A DNA stretch of 64,000 nt, taken from NCBI RefSeq assembly GCF_921293095.1, contig NC_060252.1, positions 5,952,001 to 6,016,000 on the forward strand, read 5' to 3'. Positions 54,201 to 64,000 of the stretch are shown here, in pieces. Source of the DNA: Ischnura elegans (lineage: Eukaryota > Arthropoda > Insecta > Odonata > Coenagrionidae). The position numbers and the translations under genes are program-made. Within the stretch, counting starts at the first letter, position 1. Every line of letters starts with the position of its first letter. The notes under the pieces were generated by a model that saw only the letters and a program-made list of their open reading frames with translations, searched no databases and had not been told where the DNA came from.

Positions 54201-57064
54201 TCTTCGAACGAGGAATCGTCTGTGCATTTCAAAAATGTAAGTTAACTTATATTGAATGCCTGGAGGCTATGTAGAATAATGATATGATAAAGTTTTTCCT
54301 TAAGTTGCAAGAGTTACGTGATGATTGTGATGGCAGCGATAACGTACACGGAAAAAAAGTTTAGTTAGAACTATCGATTTCTGATGAAATTTATCAAACT
54401 TTTGGGTTCATATGGCACATTGAAAAATTCAGTAATAATTAATAAACAGGTTTGGTAAATTCTATCAAACTGATTTGGTAATTGTTACCGAAATGGCCAC
54501 AGCAGTTCGATAAAAACTATCAAAATGGAAAGGATAATAAAAACAATTTAGCGTGCACATGTGAAAGATTTTCAACCCAGAAAACACTATTCTGATTGAA
54601 AATCATAAAATTATAAGTTTAACGCAAGTTTCTACAAAAGAAATACAAACAAAAAGTGGAAAAATGATACGCCTGCATGAGCGTTTTTTCATGCATTTTG
54701 AAATCTCATCTGGGTATTTGAGTGGACAATCTAGTGTATCTCTCATGGAGGGGCCTATTGTTGTATTTACTAGATACATTATTCCAACACTTTCATTATA
54801 TTCTAGTGGTTCCATTGCAGTAAAATTATCGATGTGTTAATTTTCGACTTCGTTGAGTTGAATCGATTAGAGCTCGTGATCTTCCGTGCAGCTGTTCAAC
54901 AACGAGAGGTATAAAATTTGAAATTGAGCCCTTAGTTGTACAGAAAAGATTAAATCACCTTTATTGTGCTCATAGTAATAAATTTAAGGGCAATGCGGAT
55001 CATTACGTTCTTTCCAGCCGTATTTTTCATTACCGTGTAAATCATCAATATATGTTCAAAATGCTCGTCTGGAAGTCATTACATCCAGGTAAGCCTTTGC
55101 AATTTATCCAGAGAGAAAAGTACCATCAGACGTATTAAATTTCAAATTTATTACACGTCAATCATGTCAAGTTGTTCACTTTCATGCTAATTTCTCTATA
55201 TCTTTCATTTCAATCATGGATTCAATTTATTACGGGACGGAATCTTATTTCTGCTATCGTTTCAAAACTTTCAAAGTAGGTTTTATTCATCATCATGGTG
55301 GTGGTTTTATGACATCATCAGAATTTATGGAATATGTTATTATCACCCAAATATGCAATTCGGCATTGCGTAAGCGGTAAAATGTACCACGAGCCTTCTT
55401 GCGTGAGAGAAATTGCAGATGAGTTGCTGAGGTAACAAAATGAAATGGGCCCATCAGCAAGAGATTCAATCCTCAGTTGGGTCACACCTTTTCATCCATT
55501 GTTTTTTATTTTAATTTTATGTTAGTGTTGTTAAAATAAGATAGTATAGTTATAGCTTCTTCATTTTTGAGTTCTGGTCATTTTATTATAAGTTCTATTC
55601 TTAGCTAAATGTTCGATAAATTTATTTATCATCTCCAGGGCTAAAACATCATTATAGCAACATTAACAAGTGATAAAGGTTGATGACAGTGATGTATTTG
55701 CGTTATAAATTATCCTTTTTTTATGTGTGACAACATATTTTGAATATAATAACGATGATGACCTTGGGATTTTATATGAACATTGGAAATAAGAACAATC
55801 CTTTCGTAAATCTCAATAAAATAACGTATGAAAAAATAAAATGACAAAAATCCGCCAATAGCTACGTATCCATTTTGATTTATTTTGGTAAACCTACAAA
55901 AAATTGTCAATGTGTGTTCTAAAATTACATGTATTTGTATTTTTTTCTACTGGGTATCATTTATTTGAAAATTATTATGTAGTAAATTTATGTCACGATC
56001 TAAAATCTTGGTATTTATGAATGAAATCGAAGATCATTACTGATAGCACTATCGCCTAAGGCTTCTGTATTTCTTCCCTGGTTAATTTATCGAGACGTTG
56101 GAGAAGAATTGAACTTATTATGCAGTGGTCAGAACTCAAAAAAGAAGAATCTATGACAACTAATACGGCGATAGCGTTTGTTTCATTATATGGATTGTAA
56201 ATTTAATTCCTATTAAATTTCATGCTCGTGAAGAAATAAAAAGTTTGAATGAATTCCAAGGCAATATATTAATCGGTAGCTGTTTACTTTGCCGATGGTT
56301 CCCAAGTGCTTTAATAATATGGAAGTCGGAGTTTCTATGGTAACCTCGGCTTTTGTTTACTTATCAGCTAACTTCAGTGCTCTTTCTTGTGTTACCTAGG
56401 AGTTTGCTTGAAGTTTATTTTTATTGATTATTTTATTACCGTTTAATTTAAATGCCACGCGGTATCAATGAATTTATTTATTTGAATGAATCACTCCTCC
56501 CTCGAAGTCATTTACAGTCGGTCAAGAAATTAATAACGCCTCATGAGATCAGCAATGAATTAAGAAAACATGCGTGTCCGGACCGTGGTGCATAAACACG
56601 GCGTCTTTAAGAAGCGACTCAGCAAAAGCGAAGATCATGATTCGCGTTAGTGCTGTTCTGTGGAGTCGTTCGTCGAAAAGTGACGAGCTTTCACGTTCTT
56701 CTGAAGATGATGATGACTAATTCGTCATTTGGTCGCGACTGACGATGGCACTCGAAGGGAAGACGACTGAATTCCTTCTGAACGACATCCGAATGTCGCT
56801 TCTCTGAATTCGTTAAAGTGCTCTCGGGTTTCCAACCGGGTGAGAGAGTCCATTTAGAGATACGTTGGCGTACCTATCTTGAAATGCTGATGTAGACGCA
56901 TCTCATGATGCTGGTTCCTTGGTATTGTCCTGTACTTTGCGCAACTTTCTTCTCATTGGATGGAGTTTCCCGGGAGCCTGCTAGCCTATTTCGAGGGCAT
57001 TCTGTGCTATTCGCACTGAGTTGCTTGGCGCGAATCCGGTGTCTCGGGCAATTGAAACGTCGCA
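54201..57064. other. Non-coding DNA, nothing recognised
   Basis: AT-rich with no conserved peptide. The G+C rises from about 56570. Confidence 0.4.
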
Positions 57065-57702
57065 CAGTGGGCTAGAATCGAAAAAAGTGAATGAGACCAT
57101 ATTGCAGCCACACGCTCTGCCGCGTCGCCGTAATCTCCGCCGTCGCCAGCCAGAATCGGAGTCGACCGCACGCTCGAAAAAACGATTTAAAATTCGGGGT
57201 TGCAAGTCGGTGCAAGGTTTTACTTTAGATCCACAATGTAGAAGCTTCATAGAACGACGTGGTATCAGTCACTTGGCGGAACTCCGGGGTAATATCTACT
57301 TTTTCTCTACGTTTATGTAAAAAAAACGGGCTGAAAACAGGCTCCGCCATTTTGTTATATATCTATGGTTTTTGATGAAACAAAATCTTTAAAAACCCTT
57401 CAAATGAAAGAAAAAGAAGTATCAATTAAGATGGTATAACAGTTTTGTCGATAAAACTATTCATGAAACCACTGCACGAGGATAAAGTTGGCAATTTTCA
57501 GAAAAAATCGAGGGTAGTCGTTTTTCGCTAAATTTGTTCAACTTTGACCTCACATATTTTGTTAATGTGAAAACACAGGAAATAAATAATCTGGAAACTT
57601 ATGCACAATTCATTTGAGAATATGAATGCGAGGTTTCAACTTCCTAACTCAAGAAAATCGTTTTTGAGGTTTTGGCCAGCTATTTTCGATTCTAGCCCAC
57701 TG
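57065..57702. mobile_element. 640-bp TIR element with CAGTGGGCTAGAATCG ends
   Basis: Left CAGTGGGCTAGAATCGAAAA (57065) is matched inverted at 57683-57702 (CGATTCTAGCCCACTG). The left 150 bp are CpG-rich, the rest AT-rich. No clear TSD could be found. Single ends of related elements lie at 31644 and 52676. Confidence 0.7.
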
Positions 57703-59994
57703 AGCGACGCGACGTCGAAACATCGCCTCTTCAATCGCATTTCCATTGTCTCCGCGGAAATCCTGTCTCAAATGGCTTGAGGTGCGACAGAATATTTCTG
57801 CTTTGTCTATTCGAATTTCTGAAATACTCCGCAGTGGTCTGCTTCAGACGTCAGACATAAGTAATGGACTCTTCTCATCCATTTGGAAACGTGAGAGAAT
57901 TTATTCCAGTCAATTCGCCTGGAAAGCACCTGATTATCCTGGTGCACTGAAGCGCTCCAATTACCCCTATCCAGATCCATTCGGCTCCCACTCAAAACAT
58001 ATACTTCTCGTTAAAATTATTTTAAAACTATATTTTTCCATCATAAAAGACCCCTATCGAAGTTAAAAAGGGCACTCAGAAATTTGTTGCTTTAATCCTT
58101 GTTTTTAATTCGACACGAAAAATTTTCCACCTTTAATAGGCGACCGTAGCGACATTATCATATGATTATCGCTGTTTGACCTCATCAATAGCCTAAAGTT
58201 GCGAATACCCAAAAATTAACGTGGTCATTACCCTTTTTACCATTAATATTATGGTATAAGGAACGTTATATCGATTTTTTTGCTAAAATGATGTCTATTC
58301 TGTTAGTAATCAATGTTTTTCGTATGCGTAGACAAGTGTCGCCATTTATCACTACAGAAATATTTGTGGAAAATTTCGTCTCTTATAATTTAAGCACAAT
58401 CTCACGCCTGGGGATAATTGCTTAGTTTGTTTCTCACTCGATTGTTGCCGAATAAAGCTTCCGGTCGTCATGGGTGCACCTGTCGAGGGGTGGGGGATCA
58501 ACGGCTGTCTGCATTGAAAGCCACCCGCTGATTGGCTTGACGCGCCTCGCTGCTTAGAGACAAGGGGGGGGGGGGGGGAGCATGTCGTTAAGGAGGGAAC
58601 AGTATAGGGGTTGGACGAGAACCTGCGGGTATGCATGAAATATTCCGTTTCCGTGATACTATATAACAATCGTGTATATCTCGTGTTTATTATACTGTGG
58701 GTCCTCAAGTCTTGGGGAAATCCTCTCTTTAACTTCAATGTAAGGGAAATTGAGCTCAGCTTCGGAGAATATGGCATTATATCTTAGGTTTTGACGAAAT
58801 TTTCAATTAACTGGGTAGGATAGTACTGCAATGGATTTGCTGAAATGATATGCTCGTCCCAAGTGTTAGCCTTACATTAGGGGTCGAATTATTCTATCCA
58901 CATTGCCAGGAATATTCTCTGGAGTGAGCGTGGAATTTGTGCGGGTGGTTTTGCCTCTATTAGTAATTTGTTGTCGATTATCGAGCATCGGAAGACCATA
59001 ATTTTCATTAATTCACCGATATTTATGGTGTATAGCGATTTCGTTTGCCTGGTGCTGTAAGTTAAATTCATAGTTAGCTTTTTGCAGTCGTAATTCAATG
59101 TAATAATATAAAAAAATTGTAGTGTTAAACGATAGATGCCCTTCTGCTGGTTTGTACATGTATCGCGGGTAGTCACCTCAAGGGAAAAATTTCGGAGGGG
59201 GGTGATGATGCCCAAAAGAGCCCCCCACCTGTTACGTGCCTGAATACAGCAAAGGACTGTGTCTTCGATGCCACGTAGCTACGATGTTCCCATACGGTAA
59301 TACTCTCCTTGTATTGTTTATAAGTAATAGCATGCCTAACTATTTTATGGACTTACCGCCTGTTATTTTATTTCTGCGTACTCTTGCATGTATCAAATTA
59401 TCAATTCTGATATACGAAAAACAAAGCGTCCCTTGTTAACCTAGCAACAAACCCAAAGAAGTCGTTTAAAATCATATTAAAATCATACAAGTCATACGCC
59501 AAAAATTACATTATCAATGAAATAGTCCACATTTCGCGAAGTATTTCTCTAATTTATGCACCACCCCGGTTTTATCATCCTTCGCTGCCATCACGAACCG
59601 GATTGGAAAGCTGAAATTGTCATCAGTTATCAATTTGGAGAATTTACGTTTAAGTATCACTCACTTTTCCCTCTTTGAATACATAATTTAAAGCTTCATA
59701 TTGATTACCGTCATCAACAAATTGTAGGGTTCCGTAATGTGCAGCCCCTATCATCCAGCCCTTTAACTGTTTAGGGACAATGTGTAACTGCAAACTGAGG
59801 TGCAAACGACACAAAAAACATGTGCGCATTTTAGCATAATTAACTCAGTAATTTTCATCACATTTAGGCGGAATTACCATCTTCAAATAATGGCTACCAT
59901 CCGAGGCTTACGGTGCTGTCGAAATACGGATCCTAACAAGTGGTTATATCCCATAGAAGGTTTTATATAGGAATATAAAATTTTCTTACAGGGA
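57703..59994. other. Non-coding DNA, nothing recognised
   Basis: Contains the longest - strand ORF of the area (58352-58777, 141 codons), but it crosses a 15-base G-run and shows no recognisable domain, so I do not call it a gene. Confidence 0.4.
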
Positions 59995-60401
59995 AAGTCC
60001 CTTAGGTGTCACCACTGGATCTCGTTCAAATTTCGCTTGGTGATAGAAAATGGATACCCATCAGATTTAGTGATGTTTTGTTTCAACCGCCAACGCTCAA
60101 TACTTTTCGAGATATTCGCGACAAAAAGTGTGTACCAGGAATACGCTTCCATTTATGCCACCCAAAGAGCAACAGTAGACCCTTATACTCCGTTGCTAGG
60201 ACGAAGAGTATGAGCCTTGACGATGAATTGTTGTGCTGCGTATCGCACACATTTAGGTGTTTACCTTGTACTTTCCGTCGCAAATATCTCGAAAAGTATT
60301 GAGCGTTGGAAGCTGAAACTATAACTACATCTCATGAGTATCCATTTCCTATATTTTTTTCATAATTTGAAAGAGATCTGGTGGTAACACTTGAGGGACT
60401 T
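59995..60401. mobile_element. Fold-back element with ~130-bp arms
   Basis: Left AAGTCCCTTAGGTGTCACCAC and right, inverted, AAGTCCCTCAAGTGTTACCAC. Farther in, CCAACGCTCAATACTTTTCG, then AGATATTCGCGAC pairs with its inverted copy at 60275-60307. The unpaired middle is about 150 bp and holds no coding match. No TSD could be fixed. Confidence 0.75.
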
Positions 60402-62270
60402 GTTAGCATTAGTAGTTCACTGAAATTGTCTAGAAGATGATGTATCCATTGGCTACGAAGCTCAGGTTTTATGTCAACACAAGTTGCCTCTTCGAAACAG
60501 TATTTCTGTTTATTCAAATGCAAGTCGTGTTCTTTGTCACTCCGTTGGAGGGAGGAGATAGAACGAAAACAAAATTCTACATTCAGCCAAAAAAAAACGC
60601 ACTAGTTGCCGACCGCTTTTCATAAGTTGTTGACGTCATTGGAGTTTTTTCATTCATACCTTTGAGGAAAATCCGTCATTGAGGGAAGGAAATGCTCACA
60701 AGAGTTAACAACAAAAAAAGCGCACAACAATCTTGATGAAGAAGGCGAGAAGACAGTGGCATGCATCATAGTCACCGTAATAGATATTTGATACTTACCA
60801 GGTATATTTTCTCATTCCGGTATTTAACTCTCAATTCTGATATTCGCTGTACGCGCTCCAGTGAGGTCATTTCTGAATTTACAAATCATTTTCTCTCAAC
60901 TACGACCACGAAATCTTCATTTCGCCAAAATCGCATCCGCGGTGTCATCTTCAGCACAAAATTCGTTTTTGACGACGTGATTTATACGTAATGTCGCTGC
61001 ATTGGTTTGATGCAGCTGTTACATCGACCGCGTCAGTATGGATAGAAATAATTTCGACCTTTTGAAAATGTTTTTACAAAGCATTAAAATCAATATTTTT
61101 TTAATTAATTTATTTTAGTGCTAGTTCCTGATTAAAGTAAGAATTTTATATCATAAAAATGGTTCTAATTTCTTTCGAGTTCCTTTTACTATTATGATTT
61201 GTAATGCAAAGAAGAAATCCATCTACAGATACCCGTGCATCGGATGTAGATGCATGCAGAGCTTGATCTTGCGATATTCATATAATAATCAATCGAGTCA
61301 GGTGTTCCTCACTCCAATGACTCCAACTCAAAACTCCAGAGGTCACTTATAATGACTAACCCTCTTAAAGACTGCCAAAGCCTTAAATCTTTACTAACTC
61401 AGCTTTGTTCAGGGTGGAGTCGCGAGGGCCAGCGAAATAGTTTTCGTACCTCACCAGGTGGCCGTTGCGGCGCTAGAGTAATTGTCCACTGCCCGTTGCT
61501 TAGAGCTATCACAGTACGTCCCATTCATTACTATTAATAGCATCAAACTTCCTTTTGTTTTTTTAAAATTCAAGTTTATTTTAACCCTACCTGTTCTAAA
61601 CATCTTTCTGGGGCACTGACGAGAAATGGTGAGGGAGATTTCATAAAAAGTGACACTGCTGAAATAAAACATTAATCCAATTTTTTGCTTCGATATGATT
61701 CGATTCGATTATGGTTCGATTTATGCTTCTTATTTTTCATGCTCCGATGTGAGCATTTTTTTCATTATTTATGTTTAACCAGTGAGTGATGATTATTTGT
61801 TTCATTACCTTTAAAAGATAATATAATTATATCAGTACTAATCAATTTAAGAGCATATTCTCGCGGTGAGCCAAAATATTGAACTTTTGCCGAAGATATG
61901 TACCATCATTATGGCCAGCCGCATAAAGAGAATTTTGTGTGAATATCGTGGGGAGTCCTTAATTATGGTGAGGTGTGATATAAATTACCTCACCTAACGT
62001 TTAATCGATCTTGCCACTTCAAAGATCCTCGCCTCTGTAATAGTGTGTGTGTGTTTACCTGCTTATAATGCTAGATATGATGATGTCATCGTTGGCACTT
62101 TCGAAAGCGGCCTCTTTACTCGAAGGGAGTTGTCTGCAGCCGTGTGTCGAGCACATTTTTACGTACCAATAGTGTAGTGTTCACTTTGAATCGGCTTCGA
62201 CTGCTTTCGCTGTCCATATCGTCGCATCGCGAGGACTGCCTCGCGTAACGGTGCATTCGCTGGATATGGC
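60402..62270. other. Non-coding DNA, nothing recognised
   Basis: AT-rich, several chance ORFs of 60-76 codons, and no conserved peptide. Confidence 0.4.
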
Positions 62271-62364
62271 TGCCGCTGCGTGTCATTGACCTTTGCCGCC
62301 CCCCTCCCTCCCCCTTCCCTCCCGCCAATCACACAATAACTAAGCGCCTCTTTTCGCCATTTTA
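62271..62364 (+). promoter_or_regulatory. Possible compact promoter before small ORF
   Basis: A pyrimidine-rich GC patch (CCGCCCCCCTCCCTCCCCCT) is followed by a CCAAT box (CGCCAATCA, 62325-62329), 36 bp before the ATG. Inference from motif only. Confidence 0.3.
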
Positions 62365-62601
62365 ATGCGAATGGCTCCCGAGAAAAATCAACTCTATCGC
62401 CACCTCATTTGCGATCATCATCAATTTCATCGATATCTGTTTGATAGCAACCAAACAATCGAGGAAATCGTCGAGGAGTTGTATCTGGCACATCGGAGAG
62501 AACGCGGCTTGAATATTTTAAGAGAAGGCGACCTCAGAGACGCTGAGAGAATTTGGACTTATCATACGACGCGAACCTCAAGGAATATAACCGTTGAATA
62601 A
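62365..62601 (+). CDS. Hypothetical 78-residue protein, single exon
   Basis: The ORF starts MRMAPEKNQLYRHLICDHHQ and ends TTRTSRNITVE. It is charged, with an IEEIVEELYLAHRRERG stretch that would form a mixed-charge helix. It has no signal peptide, no membrane segment and no motif I recognise. A CCAAT box lies just upstream, and AATAAA (62597-62602) overlaps the stop, so a very compact transcription unit is conceivable. Codon use and composition look more protein-like than the chance ORFs around it. It may equally be a fragment of a mobile element or a retrocopy. There is no direct evidence that it is expressed. Confidence 0.25.
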   Translation: MRMAPEKNQLYRHLICDHHQFHRYLFDSNQTIEEIVEELYLAHRRERGLNILREGDLRDAERIWTYHTTRTSRNITVE

Positions 62602-62775
62602 AACTGTTTTTGCTCTATCGACCACTTCTTCATTCATCTTCTTTTTATGACGATTGTTTCAGGTTTAAGATTTACAAAAATACTTTTCCAAAGCTTAGCA
62701 TATAATTTTTTTCTCAATTTTGATATCTCGTACTTATATGTTTTCAGCTTAGTTACGGAAGTACATTGATATTTG

Positions 62776-62850
62776 CCGTTCTCGGTGGCGCTGGGGTAAA
62801 GTCCCAGACTGCTAACCTTTAGGTCGCGGGTTCGTATCCCGCCTGGATGG
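62776..62850 (+). repeat. tRNA-derived SINE head
   Basis: TGGCGCTGGGGT is box A-like, GCGGGTTCGTATCCCGC is a perfect five-base-pair T-arm with box B, and ACTGCTAAC in the anticodon region resembles tRNA-Ser(GCT). The acceptor and anticodon stems pair poorly. An (ATT)n tail at about 62953-62970 suggests the SINE runs to there. Confidence 0.6.
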
Positions 62851-62970
62851 CTTGGCCACCATCCAGCGCATGGATGTTTGTGATTGTCAATCAAGTTAAT
62901 TGTAAGAGAGGACAATGTTGACCTAAATTCGCTTGAAAACTAAAGACGAAGTTATTATTATTATTAAATA

Positions 62971-63500
62971 TTAATTTCTTTTGTTCTCATAGATGTTGTT
63001 GTAAAATGAAATAAGAATGTGTCAATAACCCTTTGTTGGTGTGTTGAATATTTTTTTATGATATTTTAAAACTAAATGCTTAAAAGAATGGTATGTTGAT
63101 TAAAGTTTTATATTTCGTATTTTTTTGGTTTGTCTGATTGCTAATTTGTAATTTCTGAGCGCTGATGCTTTCAAAATAAAACGAAGCCTATTCGAGGAAG
63201 TGTTTTTCTTAATTTTTGCCGAATCCTTAAAATTTAATTAAATATAATAATAAGAGGGAATATTAAATATTTTGAAATTTTGTCATGGGCTTACTTCCCA
63301 TGCACATCTGGAAATGGATAATTGCATCTGAACCATTCAAATGCTGAGAGAGCAAGTATATAGCTGATCTGTATACTTGCGCCATTCTCTGTATTGTTTC
63401 ACTTGTCTTCAAATGTATAATTGATTATCGTTTCCAACCGCTAGGCGGAAGCGGTTATTTTGACTCCCCCTCCTGGCCGTCTGCTTTCACCGGCAGCCGC
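62971..63500. other. Non-coding DNA, nothing recognised
   Basis: AT-rich at first, then CpG-rich from 63420, where the RT fragment begins. Confidence 0.4.
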
Positions 63501-63913
63501 CGCCGTGCGGTTAAACCCGATATGGTGATATCTTAGCCTCGGGCGATAGACGCGCTCAGGTTGGCGCGATATTTTTGGACTTCCCGAAGCGCACTCGATA
63601 AAGGTCCGCGTCGATGGAAATGTTGGAAGCGCATGGAATACCACGAGATGGGTCTGATCACTTTCATAACGATCTTGAACATTGGATTGCTTTCCATGGA
63701 GCTAGTATGGACACTGTATACGTTAACTCAAATTTACCGCAAGGAAGTCTTATAGGACTGCTTTTGTTCTTAATTCGAATTAATGGAGTTATTACTGATG
63801 TTGTTTCCGTTAGGAGAATATTAGAAAATGACGCTGCCGTAAGCATTGAAATCCTTTCCAGGAAAACTATATCTTCCCAAGTGGAAGCGATACTATTGAC
63901 GGAGTTCAACTAA
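63501..63913 (+). mobile_element. LINE reverse transcriptase fragment (central RT motifs)
   Basis: Broken frames give GAIFLDFPK, then MEMLEAHGIPRDGS, then NLPQGSLIGLLLFLIRING and VRRILENDAAVSI. These follow RT motifs in order: (d)aiFLDFsKAFD, L...GI, vPQGSvLGPLLFLiyIND and the yADDtav active site. Here the active site reads LENDAAV, so one catalytic Asp is lost. A stop and a frameshift occur before 63614. It may continue beyond the window. Confidence 0.7.
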
Positions 63914-64000
63914 CCGATGCCGAGTTTCTGAAATACTTTGAAATTCTTGAAAACCCTCGTAAGTGAAAACACGGAGGTGTAATCTGCGATAAAGACAGCT

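Noticed and set aside
55390-55500. Another possible tRNA-like sequence (AGATTCAATCCTC)
   Set aside because: Only a weak box B, with no box A at the right spacing.
58352-58777. 141-codon - strand ORF
   Set aside because: It crosses a long G-run, has no recognisable domain and no sensible start context.
1-64000. CRISPR arrays, rRNA genes, bacterial operons or phage-like blocks
   Set aside because: None seen; spliced gene structure and SINE/LINE/MITE content show a eukaryotic genome.

Overview
The window looks like a gene-poor, transposon-rich stretch of an animal nuclear genome, most likely an arthropod. There are no operons or closely packed genes. The one clear gene is split by introns of 87 bp to 7.2 kb. 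Its protein is closest, from memory, to insect homologues. The rest is AT-rich DNA filled with tRNA-derived SINEs, non-LTR retrotransposon remnants, a Penelope-like element and many TIR/MITE insertions, several with perfect 8-bp target duplications. A hemimetabolous insect (possibly an odonate) is my guess from the style of the repeats; the sequence does not prove it.

The protein-coding core is SPCS3 (signal peptidase complex subunit 3, the SPC22/23 family) on the + strand, five coding exons from 8429 to 22295, giving a complete 179-residue protein. Its second intron (8775-14655) has AT-AC ends with a perfect U12-type 5' splice site and a U12-like branch site. No GT-AG alternative there rebuilds the conserved protein. 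Introns 2 and 4 hold most of the local transposon load: a 2.1-kb long-TIR element, a piggyBac-like element, a 1.5-kb TIR element, a LINE RT fragment, a pogo-like element and a SINE head.

Layout: 1-240 CpG-rich island. 241-6700 SINEs, a fold-back, a pogo/mariner MITE, an hAT MITE, a piggyBac-like insertion and a Penelope-like relic. 7030-7527 a broken animal haem peroxidase pseudogene (- strand). 8200-23600 SPCS3. 23595-28215 a palindromic insertion, a 42-bp perfect palindrome and an hAT MITE. 28899-31637 a 2.7-kb DNA transposon with ~380-bp TIRs, itself holding a nested MITE. 31873-35450 three copies of one hAT MITE and a ~630-bp tandem duplication. 38-39 kb a LINE fragment and a second copy of an hAT MITE. 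40410-41044 a CpG island that looks like a non-coding first exon ending in a strong splice donor. 41-64 kb mostly intron- or intergenic-like DNA with more MITEs, SINEs and LINE pieces, a small compact ORF at 62365-62601, and an RT fragment at the right edge.

I found no CRISPR array, rRNA, confident functional tRNA or bacterial-style gene system. The observations most worth following up are the U12 AT-AC intron, the nested transposon stack at 28.9-31.6 kb, the two palindromic insertions flanked by 13-bp repeats, and the peroxidase pseudogene.
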